A DNA stretch of 64,000 nucleotides from Paenarthrobacter nitroguajacolicus. Its GTDB lineage: Bacteria > Actinomycetota > Actinomycetes > Actinomycetales > Micrococcaceae. Both the position numbers and the translations under genes were made by a program. The notes beneath the pieces are model-generated. The model did not search any database and was not told the origin of the DNA. It worked only from the letters and a program-made list of their open reading frames with translations. Shown piece by piece: positions 46,614 to 55,983 of the stretch (position 1 is its first letter; each line of letters begins with the position of its first letter). The stretch covers positions 124,001 through 188,000 of the forward strand of contig NZ_VNFK01000007.1 in the NCBI RefSeq assembly GCF_007786235.1, in the 5' to 3' direction.

Positions 46614-47791
46614 GCAAGCGTCGCCGCAGCTTCCAGCGCCATCCACGCCTGAAGCTGCGTGGAAAGTTCGACGGCGGTACCCACCGGATACGTTTCCATC
46701 GCCGGCCGCAGGGGATCGAAGGAGAACACCACGGCAGGGACTCCGCGACGGACCTTACTTCCAGCCCCTGCTGTACTTCCAGCCTCTGCTTCGTGGCGTC
46801 CCGCCCAGAACGCTTCGGCTGTGCTGAGGACCAAGGACCTGGCTGTTTCCCTGGTGGTCGCGGAGAGCCGTTGGTCCCTTGCGGCCAACGCAAGATAGCG
46901 GAGCAGGATGCCGGTGAAGAGCCCGCCATCGCCGGTGCCATCGCCCCGGACGACACGCGTGCCTGGAAGCGTCAGCTCACGGGCCACGGCGTCCACCAGC
47001 TGGCCCGCCCGGCGCAGGTTGTCGTCGCCGCCGAGTTCCAGCAGCGCGCCCAGCACGGGGCCTTGGTTATAGGTGTAAACGGCGTCGTCAACCACCAACT
47101 GGCCGTTGCTGATCCGCAGACCATCCAAATACACGCCGCGTTCGGGGTGGAGGAGCTTGCTGTTGAGCCAGTTCACCAGCGATTGCGCCTGTTCACGGTG
47201 GTCAGTCCGCGCATAGTAAAGGGCCACGGGGGCAGTGGCCGGGGTGTTCTTGAAGTCCCGCTTGGTGCTCCAGAACGTTCCTCCGCCGAAGTCGTCAGTG
47301 GATGCCGAATCAAACTGCAGGGTCAGGCTCTTGCGCACATACGCATTACGACGACGGCCCGGTTTCTTGGTCTCCTCGGCCAGTTTCTCCAAGCGAAGCG
47401 TGGCGAGCGCGAGCCATGCCATGTCGTCGTAGTAATCGTTCACGAACCGGAACAGGTTGCGCAGGCGGATGGTGGTGACCAGCCTCGAAGCGAGCCGGCC
47501 CGCGCTGGGGCGGGAGCCGCCGTCGAACTTTGCTTTGCCCGCGAGTTCACGGCGGCCGGCGTCCACCAGGCAATCGACGTAGTGTGCCTGCCACCAGTAG
47601 TGCCACGGGCCGGCGAGGCGCTGGGTGGCTTTGCCCGGCAGGCTCACCGCGCCGATGTGTGTGCCGGGCAGGAAGAACAGGCGCCGGCCGAAACTACGCG
47701 TCACGGAGCGGGCTGCTTGGTTGGCGCGCTCAGCCCATTCAGTCGCGTCAGCAGTGGAGGTCGGGCGGCCGGCAGGTTCGTGGACGGGCAT
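46595..47791 (-). CDS. Glycoside hydrolase family 76-like protein
   Basis: A 398-residue (alpha/alpha)6-barrel protein of GH76, whose members are endo-alpha-1,6-mannanases. The catalytic Asp-Asp pair is D122-D123 in NDYYDDMAWLALA, with GPWHYWWQAHYVDCLVDA upstream and VVDDAVYTYNQGPVLGALLE later, all typical. No signal peptide is visible, unlike many secreted GH76 enzymes, so a cytoplasmic role or a missed start is possible. The last codons and TAG come from the 66-bp repeat. Confidence 0.85.
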   Translation of the reverse strand: MPVHEPAGRPTSTADATEWAERANQAARSVTRSFGRRLFFLPGTHIGAVSLPGKATQRLAGPWHYWWQAHYVDCLVDAGRRELAGKAKFDGGSRPSAGRLASRLVTTIRLRNLFRFVNDYYDDMAWLALATLRLEKLAEETKKPGRRRNAYVRKSLTLQFDSASTDDFGGGTFWSTKRDFKNTPATAPVALYYARTDHREQAQSLVNWLNSKLLHPERGVYLDGLRISNGQLVVDDAVYTYNQGPVLGALLELGGDDNLRRAGQLVDAVARELTLPGTRVVRGDGTGDGGLFTGILLRYLALAARDQRLSATTRETARSLVLSTAEAFWAGRHEAEAGSTAGAGSKVRRGVPAVVFSFDPLRPAMETYPVGTAVELSTQLQAWMALEAAATLAPTNSQ

Positions 47792-47838
47792 GGGACCAGC
47801 CTATCGGGGCTGCCGGGGTGCACTGGCTCACAATTACA

Positions 47839-47854
47839 GTTAACATGCATTAAC
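47839..47854. promoter_or_regulatory. Palindrome upstream of the SDR/acyl-CoA dehydrogenase operon
   Basis: GTTAA-CATGCA-TTAAC, a 16-bp inverted repeat with perfect 5-bp arms, 28 bp before the start codon. The binder is unknown; TetR-type fatty-acid regulators use sites of similar form. It is followed by a strong AAGGAGGA ribosome site. Confidence 0.4.
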
Positions 47855-47882
47855 GGATTTGAGTCTGCATCAAGGAGGATGA

Positions 47883-48671
47883 ATGGACATCAAGGGCACG
47901 GTCGCGCTGGTTACCGGCGGGGCATCGGGGCTGGGGGCTGCCACCGCGAAGCGCTTGTTCGACGCAGGAGCATCGGTGGTACTGGTGGATCTGCCGCAGT
48001 CAGCGGGTGAAGACTATGCGGCGGAGCTCAACGACGGTTCGGGTTCGCGAGCGATCTTTGCACCCGCGGACGTGACCAACGAAGCGCAAGTCCAGGCCGC
48101 CGTCGATGCCGCAGTTTCGCTGGGGCCGCTCCGGATCGTGGTCAACTGCGCCGGGATCGCGACGCCGGGGAAGGTTCTTGGCCGCGACGGTGTGCTGCCC
48201 CTTGAGACCTTCAACAAGGTCATCCAGATCAACCTTGTAGGCACCTTCAACGTGGTCCGTCTTGCCGCCGCGGCCATGGTGGACAGCGAGCCGGTATCCA
48301 CGGAACTGGGTGGACCCGAGCGCGGGGTCATCATCAACACCGCGTCCGTTGCAGCCTTTGAGGGGCAGATCGGGCAGCCCGCCTACGCCGCTTCCAAGGG
48401 CGCCGTTGCGGCCATGACCCTTCCGTTGGCGCGCGAATTTGCCCGTTCGCTGATCAGGGTAGCAACCATCGCGCCGGGCATCTTTGAAACACCCATGATG
48501 GCCGGACTTCCCCAAGCAGCCCAGGATTCGCTGGGCCAGCAGGTCCCGCATCCTGCCCGACTGGGACGTGCAGCCGAGTACGCCAACCTGGCCGCCCACA
48601 TCGTGGAGAACGCAATGCTCAACGGGGAAACCATCCGCTTGGACGGTGCCATCCGCATGGGGGTCAAATGA
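47883..48671 (+). CDS. SDR oxidoreductase, 3-hydroxyacyl-CoA dehydrogenase type II-like
   Basis: A 262-residue classical short-chain dehydrogenase. The cofactor motif is [13 protein letters not shown], followed by [10 protein letters not shown], and the catalytic Tyr-x-x-x-Lys is in [11 protein letters not shown] with Ser in NTASVAAF. The ending [15 protein letters not shown] is typical of type II 3-hydroxyacyl-CoA dehydrogenases (HSD17B10-like). AAGGAGGA precedes the ATG. It is coupled to an acyl-CoA dehydrogenase by a 4-bp overlap, so the pair probably works in beta-oxidation of a short or branched acyl-CoA. Confidence 0.88.
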   Translation: MDIKGTVALVTGGASGLGAATAKRLFDAGASVVLVDLPQSAGEDYAAELNDGSGSRAIFAPADVTNEAQVQAAVDAAVSLGPLRIVVNCAGIATPGKVLGRDGVLPLETFNKVIQINLVGTFNVVRLAAAAMVDSEPVSTELGGPERGVIINTASVAAFEGQIGQPAYAASKGAVAAMTLPLAREFARSLIRVATIAPGIFETPMMAGLPQAAQDSLGQQVPHPARLGRAAEYANLAAHIVENAMLNGETIRLDGAIRMGVK

Positions 48672-49942
48672 TGGGCGACTATAGCGGCGGGCACCTCCCG
48701 GGCGGTTCCGCAGGGCCTATCCCGGCGTCGATAGCGGACCTGCCCACCGCAGACTTTTTCGACTTCGAGTCGCTGCTCAGCGTTCAGGAGCAGCGGAAAC
48801 TCAACGAACTACGGGCATTCCTTGCCTCCGAAATCGCGCCGTACGCCGGCCAATGGTGGGAGAAGGCCGAATTCCCTGAGCACATTCTCCCCAAGCTTGC
48901 GGCCCTTCGCCTCAGCGCGCCGGCGCAGCGTGGCTACACGCACCTCTTCGCTGGCCTGGTGATCGCCGAGATGACACGCGTCGATACCTCCATCGCCACC
49001 TTCTTCATGGTTCACCACGATCTCTTCGTCGAGTCGCTCTACGACTTCGGCAGCGATGCGCAACAGGACCGCTATCTGGACGACGCCTCCAACCTCCGCA
49101 CCACCGGCGCCTTCGCCCTTACCGAGCCAAACCACGGTTCCGATGTTGCGGGGGGAATGGAGACCACTGCGCGTCGGGTCGAGCGGGCAGAGTCCGACGG
49201 CGGTGACTACTGGGTGATCAACGGCGCCAAGCGCTGGATCGGCAACGGGACGTTCTGCGACTACATGCTCGTCTGGGCGAAGGACGAAAGTGGCGGTGCC
49301 GTGCGTGCCTTCATTGTGGATGCTTCTTTGCCGGGCATCACGCGGACCCGGATTGAGAACAAGATTGCCCTGCGGACAGTGCAGAACGCCGACATCGTGT
49401 TCACCGACGTCCAGGTCTCGGAGGCGGATCGTTTCGCCGGCATCAGCAGCTTCGCCGACACCAACCACCTGCTGCGCGGCTCCAGGATCATGGTTGCCTG
49501 GCAGGCCGTGGGGCAGCAACTGGCAGCGTTCGATGTCGCCCGACAGTATGCCGTTGAGCGGATTCAATTCGGGAAGCCCTTGGCCAAGTTCCAGCTCATT
49601 CAGCAACACCTGGTGGATATGCTCGGCAACGCGGTGGCCAGCATGGGCATGATGGTCCGCATCGCGCAACTACAGGAAGACATCTTCTCGGACGCCCAAG
49701 GCGTGCGTCATGGGGGCGCCGACATGGCGCAGGTGGCGCTCGCCAAGGCGTATTGCAGCGCAAGGATGCGGGAGACGGTGGCCCTGGGCCGTTCCATTCT
49801 TGGCGGGAACGGAATTGTCACCGACTACCGGATCGCCAAGATTTTCGCGGACGCCGAAGCCATCTTCACCTACGAAGGCTCCTACGAGATCAACTCGCTC
49901 ATTGTTGGCCGTGCAGTGACTGGAGTTTCGGCCATCGTCTAG
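48668..49942 (+). CDS. Acyl-CoA dehydrogenase (glutaryl-CoA dehydrogenase-like)
   Basis: A 424-residue FAD enzyme. The FAD/substrate signature is [20 protein letters not shown], the second signature [18 protein letters not shown], and the catalytic Glu is in [20 protein letters not shown] (as in glutaryl-CoA dehydrogenases). The start ATG 48668 overlaps the SDR stop; an adjacent ATG at 48671 is equally possible. Co-transcription with the 3-hydroxyacyl-CoA dehydrogenase suggests oxidation of a short dicarboxylic or branched acyl-CoA. No thiolase or hydratase follows. Confidence 0.9.
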   Translation: MMGDYSGGHLPGGSAGPIPASIADLPTADFFDFESLLSVQEQRKLNELRAFLASEIAPYAGQWWEKAEFPEHILPKLAALRLSAPAQRGYTHLFAGLVIAEMTRVDTSIATFFMVHHDLFVESLYDFGSDAQQDRYLDDASNLRTTGAFALTEPNHGSDVAGGMETTARRVERAESDGGDYWVINGAKRWIGNGTFCDYMLVWAKDESGGAVRAFIVDASLPGITRTRIENKIALRTVQNADIVFTDVQVSEADRFAGISSFADTNHLLRGSRIMVAWQAVGQQLAAFDVARQYAVERIQFGKPLAKFQLIQQHLVDMLGNAVASMGMMVRIAQLQEDIFSDAQGVRHGGADMAQVALAKAYCSARMRETVALGRSILGGNGIVTDYRIAKIFADAEAIFTYEGSYEINSLIVGRAVTGVSAIV

Positions 49943-49966
49943 GCCTGACGTCCCAGTGTCCAAGCG

Positions 49967-50794
49967 CTAGTCCTGAGGGAGCTTCTCTCCGGCCTCAACC
50001 CGCACGTCGATGGAATTGCCTCGTACGGGCATAGGGCATGTGCCGTACGGCGTGAAAGCGCTGGGATAGTTGATGGTGCGGTTGAAGTCGATCACCACGG
50101 ATCCATCCGGGCGGGGGCGGGGGATGAACACTTTTCGCCACTCGTCGGTAGTGTCGCCGTTGGTCTCGTCGTGGAAGGTCACGTTGAGCGCACCCAGTTT
50201 CTCCTCTTCGGCATGGAGGCGAATCTCATGCCGGACACCTGGCACGCGGAAAACCACCTCGCCCACGGAGCGGTGGACACCATCCACCAGGGGGTTGGCC
50301 GTGCCGATGGGTACGTCTTGGGGCTCGGCGTAGGCCTCGAACCGGCCCTCGATAACCCAGTCCGGGTTGTAGTCGTACGTGGGGACACTCCTGAACTCGG
50401 TCAGCACTGGAGATCCGTTGTCCCGTGTGCGGATGGCGTACTTATCCGCGCGCATAGCTAGCTCCACCACCACCTGTTTGCCATCGGCGCCACCGTATTG
50501 CACCCACATCAGGGACTCTTCGTCGTGCAGCACTGCGCTTATGGTGCCTTCCACCGTGTTGCCGGTCTCGACGAAAGTGAGTCCGTCCTCGGCGCTCGCC
50601 GAGAGAAAAGCCGTTGTGCCATCGGTAGACCAGAGACCCGGAACAAATTCGACATCCGAGGGTTTTTCTTCCAGCCATTGGAATGAAGTCAACGTCAACC
50701 AGCCATGGTCAGCGGCGAGCGCGGCATTTCGACCGGCACGAAACCGTTCCCATCGGGCGAGTTGGGCATCGGTGGCGATGGTGGGCGAGCTCAT
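49967..50794 (-). CDS. DUF1684 family protein
   Basis: A 275-residue cytoplasmic protein of the DUF1684 family: RFRAGRNAALAADHGWLTLT near the N-terminus, RSVPTYDYNPDWVIEGRFE in the middle, and INYPSAFTPYGTCPMPVRGN near the C-terminus. The Tyr/Pro-rich C-terminal motif is strongly conserved in the family, but the function is not known. It is convergent with the acyl-CoA dehydrogenase gene and appears monocistronic. Confidence 0.85.
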   Translation of the reverse strand: MSSPTIATDAQLARWERFRAGRNAALAADHGWLTLTSFQWLEEKPSDVEFVPGLWSTDGTTAFLSASAEDGLTFVETGNTVEGTISAVLHDEESLMWVQYGGADGKQVVVELAMRADKYAIRTRDNGSPVLTEFRSVPTYDYNPDWVIEGRFEAYAEPQDVPIGTANPLVDGVHRSVGEVVFRVPGVRHEIRLHAEEEKLGALNVTFHDETNGDTTDEWRKVFIPRPRPDGSVVIDFNRTINYPSAFTPYGTCPMPVRGNSIDVRVEAGEKLPQD

Positions 50795-50829
50795 GGTTCT
50801 CCTCGGCTGGTGTTCGCGGCGTTTGCACT

Positions 50830-50898
50830 GTTCTCATCTATGCACGGTGCTCAAACTATGCACCGTGCTCAACTATGCACTGTGCTCAACTATCCGCT
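50830..50898. repeat. Four 17/18-bp tandem repeats
   Basis: Units at 50830, 50847, 50865 and 50882, consensus GTGCTCAACTATGCACC (the second has one extra A, the first and last are diverged). They lie upstream of the DUF1684 gene on the other strand's side and end about 140 bp before the LAxTG gene's stop. Nothing else is recognised in 50795-51038. Confidence 0.85.
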
Positions 50899-51038
50899 GG
50901 ACCTCGGCATTCCCAGAATCCGTGGGCTGGGGACGTGGGCGGGGGACCGGTCCGTCAGCAGGCGTGGAACGACTCGCGCTGGCCCCCAACCCATGCCAGC
51001 GCGAGCCGTGGTTTTGCCCCTCTGGTACGACCCTCCTA

Positions 51039-52319
51039 CTACGACCGTCGCCTCACCCAACGAGCACCAACGAACGCCAGCAAGGACCCGAGGGCCAGGA
51101 ATGCGGCGGCCACGAAGATGAACGCCGATCCCTGGGCGCCGGTGTTGGCCAGCTGCTCAGAGGTATCCGCCTGGGTAGGTTCCGACGGTATTTCCGTGGG
51201 CACCACATTCACAGGGCTGGTGGGTGTGGGTGTGGGTGTGGGTGTGGGGGTCGGTGTGGGTGTGGGTGTGGGTGTGGGGGTGGGGGTTGCTGTGGTGGGG
51301 GTGGGTGTGGGGGTGGGGGTTGCTGTGGTGGGGGTGGGTGTGGGCGCGGGCATGGTGGTGCCATCTCCGGTGCCGCCTGCGTCATTTCGACGAAGCTGTG
51401 CCACTACAGGGCTTTCTTTGCCTGCGATGGTCACTGTCCCACTGTTCTCGTAGACGTCCAAGGATGGGTCCGTCACCTTGGTTGCGACAAAGAGTTCCAC
51501 ATGCTCGCCTTCGGGGAGCCCGGTCCAGCTGACAGTGAGCTCCTGCGGGGTGCAGTCGATGGTCGCTGGGTACAGGTTGTTGTCATAGGGCTCAACAACG
51601 TTGCCGGTGCTGCTCACGTTCTTCCCAACGCGCGGCGTAACCCTGTTGCAGTCCATTTCCAGGCCGGGTGCGGGAGTATCGGTAACCACAACGTCGTTGG
51701 TTTCCGAGGCCATGGGGGGCATGGAGAATATCGATTCGAGCTCGGTCTGGGAGGAATCAATCCATCGCATTGACTTGCCGGCTGAGGTTGGCACGCCAGG
51801 GCCGCAGTCTCCGGTGCACGGCTCGATGACCACGGGGACCCGAACCACGCTGGATCCCACCGTGAAGGTCAGTTCCTTCGTTTCACCGGGTCCAGGCTCC
51901 AATGAGTACTGAGTGCTGAATGAACATGTCCCACCAACGTTGAGCGGATGCGAGACCACGAAATCGGTCAAGGTGAACACCACCAGGCCTGCGTCGTTTG
52001 CCACCGCCGTGGCAACCGTCTCGCCGTCGGGGTTGTCCAGATTGAAAGAAGTAGCTCCGAACCAGCGCAGTTCGGACGGGAGCTGGATGCTGAAAGTGTC
52101 ACCGGGTTGTGAATTGTCCGGGACGGACCATTCACAGGTCAGGTCCATTTGGTCCCATTGACTCGACACCACTGATTCCGTGCTGATGGTGATTTCCGCC
52201 TCCGTCAGGTTTGCGGCTTTGGCCGGCAACGCCCACATGCACACTCCCAGGAGGGTCAAGGCAGCGGCCAAGAGCGCGGCCACCCTCGACAAGGTTTTTA
52301 GATGGATCTGGTAGTTCAT
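51039..52319 (-). CDS. LAxTG-anchored surface protein with Thr-Pro repeats
   Basis: A 426-residue secreted, wall-anchored protein. The signal peptide is about residues 1-35 (RVAALLAAALTLLGV, cleavage near AKA). Two beta-rich, Ig-like regions (about 36-150 and 160-310) have paired Cys. A Thr-Pro-repeat stalk (about 325-365) follows, and the sorting signal LANTG (390-394) is followed by a hydrophobic span and RRRS. LAxTG is the substrate form of class E sortases in high-GC actinobacteria. The ATG at 52317-52319 is chosen over 52391 because the signal peptide then has normal length. Likely adhesin or surface stalk; ligand unknown. Confidence 0.85.
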   Translation of the reverse strand: MNYQIHLKTLSRVAALLAAALTLLGVCMWALPAKAANLTEAEITISTESVVSSQWDQMDLTCEWSVPDNSQPGDTFSIQLPSELRWFGATSFNLDNPDGETVATAVANDAGLVVFTLTDFVVSHPLNVGGTCSFSTQYSLEPGPGETKELTFTVGSSVVRVPVVIEPCTGDCGPGVPTSAGKSMRWIDSSQTELESIFSMPPMASETNDVVVTDTPAPGLEMDCNRVTPRVGKNVSSTGNVVEPYDNNLYPATIDCTPQELTVSWTGLPEGEHVELFVATKVTDPSLDVYENSGTVTIAGKESPVVAQLRRNDAGGTGDGTTMPAPTPTPTTATPTPTPTPTTATPTPTPTPTPTPTPTPTPTPTPTSPVNVVPTEIPSEPTQADTSEQLANTGAQGSAFIFVAAAFLALGSLLAFVGARWVRRRS

Positions 52320-52415
52320 GAGATGGATGGTCCCTAACGTCCTCGGTGAAGTGTTCCGTCGGATGTTGAGTGTTCGTACCAACGGGTTCATGACGCCATC
52401 AGGTTGCCGTCCGGC

Positions 52416-53186
52416 CTATTTTGTTTCGCAGGAGGAGTCTTGGGCCGCTGCTGCAGGGGTGGCAGGCAATGACGCAGCCGCCGCGGAAAGCGGGTAAAAC
52501 TTCATGTGCGCAGGACTCAGCGCACCGTCGCCCAGAGCTTCCATGGCGGCTTTGCACTTCACCAGTCGGGAAAGGTTGCTCTCGCTGAGGGGGAACAGAA
52601 CATGGATGGCGGAGTTTTGGTACATGGCCGTTGCGCCGGTTCCACCTAGTTGCCCTTGGACCGTTTCCCCCATGCGGGCCAACAGTGTCCAGCAATGGCT
52701 GCGGCTGTCACGGGGTTGGGGTACGGAAATGACGGCCAGCGCGTGCCGCCCAAGGCACTCCGACCCAAACATTGACACTTCGTGGATCCGACGCTGGAAG
52801 TGGGCCTGGGTTGCAAGCCCGGTGTAGACATCCGTGCAAGAGATGGGAGGTGCCGTTTCCGCGACTTCTGCCCACCCTTCTGCCAACGACTGGAGGGCAT
52901 CGACATCCGGGGTTTGCCCTGCGGCGGCGAACAGGGCTCGTAGGTCGGTCATCGTTTCACTGATGCTGACGCCATTCCTGGCGCGGGCGGCGCCCAGGGA
53001 CTTCGCCGTCGCCCCCGGAATCATTGCGCGGGTTGCCAGTGACGTCACAACTGTCCGGACTTCGGGCAGGAACCAATCGGCGCGGAACCGCCAACCTGTC
53101 TCATAACTCGTGGTCTGCCATCTACGCAGCAGAAGGTGCCGCGAGAACGTGCATTCAGCGAATGAATTTGTCCGGAACGATGTCAT
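52416..53186 (-). CDS. Degenerate GGDEF-like protein of unknown function
   Basis: A 256-residue protein. The segment CTDVYTGLATQAHFQRRIHE resembles the start of a GGDEF domain (usual form D.LTGL.NR..F...L), but no GG(D/E)EF active-site loop follows, so diguanylate cyclase activity is unlikely. An Ala/Pro-rich tail precedes the stop. The N-terminal region before about residue 70 has no clear features and the true start may be internal. It lies between the surface-protein and sigma-fusion genes, which hints at a signalling role; that is inference. Confidence 0.5.
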   Translation of the reverse strand: MTSFRTNSFAECTFSRHLLLRRWQTTSYETGWRFRADWFLPEVRTVVTSLATRAMIPGATAKSLGAARARNGVSISETMTDLRALFAAAGQTPDVDALQSLAEGWAEVAETAPPISCTDVYTGLATQAHFQRRIHEVSMFGSECLGRHALAVISVPQPRDSRSHCWTLLARMGETVQGQLGGTGATAMYQNSAIHVLFPLSESNLSRLVKCKAAMEALGDGALSPAHMKFYPLSAAAASLPATPAAAAQDSSCETK

Positions 53187-53336
53187 ATCCGAACAGTGCG
53201 CGGAGTGGCCATTTCGTGACGTGGTTGGTCCGGGGATTCGTTGCTAAAGACACTGTACAAAATCGCGTCACGACTGGCCGCCCCGAGTCACTTCATTAAC
53301 ATGGGCAGGTTTCTTTACGGTTTGGGGGTGCCATAG

Positions 53337-54887
53337 ATGGCACAGCGGTCGCATGCGAGCAGCAGCAACGTGGACGTCGATAGCGACGGTCACCTTATAG
53401 ATTTGGTCCGCGGCGGGGATATGTCCGCATTTGACGACCTCTATGAACGCCACCTCTCCATTGCCTCCACCGTCGCCCGGCGCAACGTGGACAACCCCAG
53501 TGATGCTGAGGACGTTGTGGCCGAGGCCTTCCAGTCGGTCCTGCAAAGCCTCGTCGCGGGCAAGGGGCCGGATACCTTCTTCCGCGCTTACCTGCTGTCC
53601 ACTGTCACGAGGTTGTCCCACCAACGGAATCGCAAGGCTGGCAGGGTCCTCCCCAGCGGTGACGAATCTGTTCTTGACCAAACGTTGACCGATTCGGACG
53701 CCGCCGTCAGCGCTTTTGAGTCGCGGACGGTGGCCAAAGCTTTCCGCTCCCTGCCGGAACGTTGGCAGGCAGTGCTGTGGTATTTAGACGTTGAACGGAT
53801 GAAGCCGGCCGTTGTGGCGCCAATCCTCGGGCTCTCTCCCAATGCGGTTTCGGCGCTCGCTCTCCGCGCACGTGAGGGCCTGAGGCGGCAATACCTGCAA
53901 TGCCACATCGCTGATCAGCCTGATGCCAGATGTGCCGAGTACGCCTCGAAGCTGGGCAACTTCATCCGAGGAGGCCTTTCCAACGCCGCGGAGCGCAAGG
54001 TTCGTGAGCACCTGCAGGGTTGTTCCCAATGCACGTCCGCGCTCGCTGAGCTAAAGGATGTTCAGGGAAGCATGAGGGCTGTACTCCTACCCCTGGTGAC
54101 TGGCGTTCCCCTTGCACTGTGGGCGGGAAAAGGCGCGGGGCTGGGCGTTCTCGGCGGGATAGTCCCCGTCAAGGTGGCCATCGCTATTCCAACCCTTGCG
54201 CAGCCGGTTGTTATGGCCGTCATCGCAGCAGCCGGGGTTGGGTTGGTGTTGGGGGCCGTGGGAATCGTGGACCACCTGACTCCGGATGCCTACATGGAGC
54301 AGCCGGCAGTGGCGACGGAGGCCACGCGGCTGAAAGGGGATCCCGGGCCGGCCGATCCAACCCCGACACCATCAGTCATTCCGGCTCCGGCGCCCCCCTT
54401 TCAGTCTCCACTGCCTGTCGCGCCGGAGCCCCCAGCGCAGGAAGTTCTCCCGGAGCCGCTGGTCACTCCTTCTGCGGTTGCTCCTCCGGCTCGCACTCCA
54501 ACGCCGGAGCCTTCCGCGGCGTCACCCAGGACGAGTTCGGTGGAGATCACTGCATCGGCGGAGCGGAACCGCAACCGTGACTCCGGAGACACCACTGTGG
54601 AAGTGGACTTCACAGCTTCCGGCACCCAACCCCTGAGTGGCGGCAAGGCAGTTTTCTCAGTTGGGGAGGGCTCTTGGATTGTGGAAGATTCCGTTAGCGC
54701 CCCGGATGGGTGGACATGCAGCGTGGAAAGCCACAAAGTTGTCATTTGCGCTACCAAATCGGTGCAGCGAGATGATCTTCACTTCCGCGTCACAACAGAC
54801 TCCAAGCGGAAGCGGGACGTCCGTGTCCTGACGTATTCCCTGAACGGCGCCTACATAGCCCCGAACAAGTTTTCATATACCTATTGA
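53337..54887 (+). CDS. Sigma-70/ECF factor fused to zinc-finger, membrane and extracellular domains
   Basis: A 516-residue multi-domain protein. Sigma region 2 (about 28-98) includes DAEDVVAEAFQSVL; region 4 (about 135-185) includes LPERWQAVLWYLDVERMKPA and a helix-turn-helix. A zf-HC2-like anti-sigma motif follows (Cys199, His225, Cys229, Cys232 in HLQGCSQC). Hydrophobic segments occur at about 247-312, then a Pro-rich stalk (340-395) and a C-terminal beta-rich domain (398-516). Sigma, anti-sigma and sensor are thus on one chain, tethered to the membrane. Release by proteolysis is plausible but unproven. The start follows GGGGGTG. Confidence 0.85.
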   Translation: MAQRSHASSSNVDVDSDGHLIDLVRGGDMSAFDDLYERHLSIASTVARRNVDNPSDAEDVVAEAFQSVLQSLVAGKGPDTFFRAYLLSTVTRLSHQRNRKAGRVLPSGDESVLDQTLTDSDAAVSAFESRTVAKAFRSLPERWQAVLWYLDVERMKPAVVAPILGLSPNAVSALALRAREGLRRQYLQCHIADQPDARCAEYASKLGNFIRGGLSNAAERKVREHLQGCSQCTSALAELKDVQGSMRAVLLPLVTGVPLALWAGKGAGLGVLGGIVPVKVAIAIPTLAQPVVMAVIAAAGVGLVLGAVGIVDHLTPDAYMEQPAVATEATRLKGDPGPADPTPTPSVIPAPAPPFQSPLPVAPEPPAQEVLPEPLVTPSAVAPPARTPTPEPSAASPRTSSVEITASAERNRNRDSGDTTVEVDFTASGTQPLSGGKAVFSVGEGSWIVEDSVSAPDGWTCSVESHKVVICATKSVQRDDLHFRVTTDSKRKRDVRVLTYSLNGAYIAPNKFSYTY

Positions 54888-55059
54888 CCCGAACCAGCGA
54901 GTATCCACCTCGAATCAGTGAGCAGGATGGCGTCACGAAGCTCATCATCGGTGCACTCATCCATGGACGCTGCACGAACGGCAGATGTGCGCACGGACCT
55001 AGGGGGGAAATGAAAGCAACGTTGGGTAGGCCGGCGCAGACTCCTGTGGGGCGGTTCTG

Positions 55060-55983
55060 ATGGCACGAATTTTGGTGACAGGAGTTGGCGGCGCCGCCGG
55101 TTCCTCATTGGCTCGCCAACTCATGGCCAAGGGCCACTGGGTCCTGGGAGTAGACAGGCAGCGCACCCGCCCCGGGGTTGCCGATATCGTGGCCGTCGTT
55201 TCTCCCTGTCGTGCCCCCGAATATCTCTGGGAGTTGCGTGGCCTCGTGGCCAAGTATGATATTCAATTCCTCATTCCGACTGTCAGCGAGGAACTGGTAT
55301 TAGCAGCCGAAGCCCGCGACGATTTCGCGCCGGGTGTGGATGTCGTGATCGCTCAACCGGCCCCTGTCCGGACGGCTAACGACAAATACCTGACCATGAC
55401 CTGCCTTCAGAGCGCCGGGGTCAGTGTTCCGGCTTTCGGGCTGCCGAGTGTTCTTGGCTCTGTGCATGAAGCCATGGACACTCTGGGCGGGGCGCTGGTG
55501 GTCAAGCCCCGGATTTCACGAGACGGCCGTGGTATCCGGCTTCTGGAAAGAACGTCCGACGGCGGGGCCCGGGCCGCGCGCATCTGGGCCACCCTGGATG
55601 ATTCATGGATTGTGCAGCGCTTTGCATCGGGGACCGAATATGCTTCCGCGATCCTTCGGGGCGGGTCCACCCCCGAGCCTGGGGATCTGGTTGTGGTCTT
55701 GGAAAAGACGTTGCCCCCAATGCCTCGAAGCGGTCGTTCCTACAGCATCCGAAAGCTGGACGGGATAGCAGAGCCGGATGTTGGCCGGTTGGCCACAGCC
55801 GCCGCATCCTCCTTGGGCCTGACAGGTCCTGTTGGCGTGGACATCCGGCGCATGCAGAACGGCATCCCGGTGGTGCTGGAGGTTGAGGCCCGGTTTGGGG
55901 CATACAGTGCCCATGCCCCACAGCTCGTGGACAACGTGCTGGGCCGTTACCTGCATGGCCAGCTGTTGGGGCGGTCTGCGTGA
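55060..55983 (+). CDS. ATP-grasp domain protein
   Basis: A 307-residue ATP-grasp ligase-like protein. The N-terminal pre-ATP-grasp fold reads ARILVTGVGGAAGSSLARQL; the nucleotide-binding subdomain follows (ALVVKPRISRDGRGIRLLE), then DSWIVQRFASGTEYA and the metal-ligand strand VVLEVEARFGAYSAH, where Asn usually seen after Glu is replaced. Similar proteins join carboxylates and amines (carbamoyl-phosphate-synthase/PylC type). Its stop overlaps the next gene's GTG start, so it works with a glycosyltransferase-like protein, perhaps in surface-polymer decoration. Confidence 0.8.
   Translation: MARILVTGVGGAAGSSLARQLMAKGHWVLGVDRQRTRPGVADIVAVVSPCRAPEYLWELRGLVAKYDIQFLIPTVSEELVLAAEARDDFAPGVDVVIAQPAPVRTANDKYLTMTCLQSAGVSVPAFGLPSVLGSVHEAMDTLGGALVVKPRISRDGRGIRLLERTSDGGARAARIWATLDDSWIVQRFASGTEYASAILRGGSTPEPGDLVVVLEKTLPPMPRSGRSYSIRKLDGIAEPDVGRLATAAASSLGLTGPVGVDIRRMQNGIPVVLEVEARFGAYSAHAPQLVDNVLGRYLHGQLLGRSA

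Noticed and set aside
54895..55050. Short minus-strand frame (ending MDECTDDELRDAILL...) between the sigma-fusion and ATP-grasp genes
   Set aside because: It has no ribosome site or homologue that I recognise, and it overlaps the ATP-grasp start region; left unannotated.
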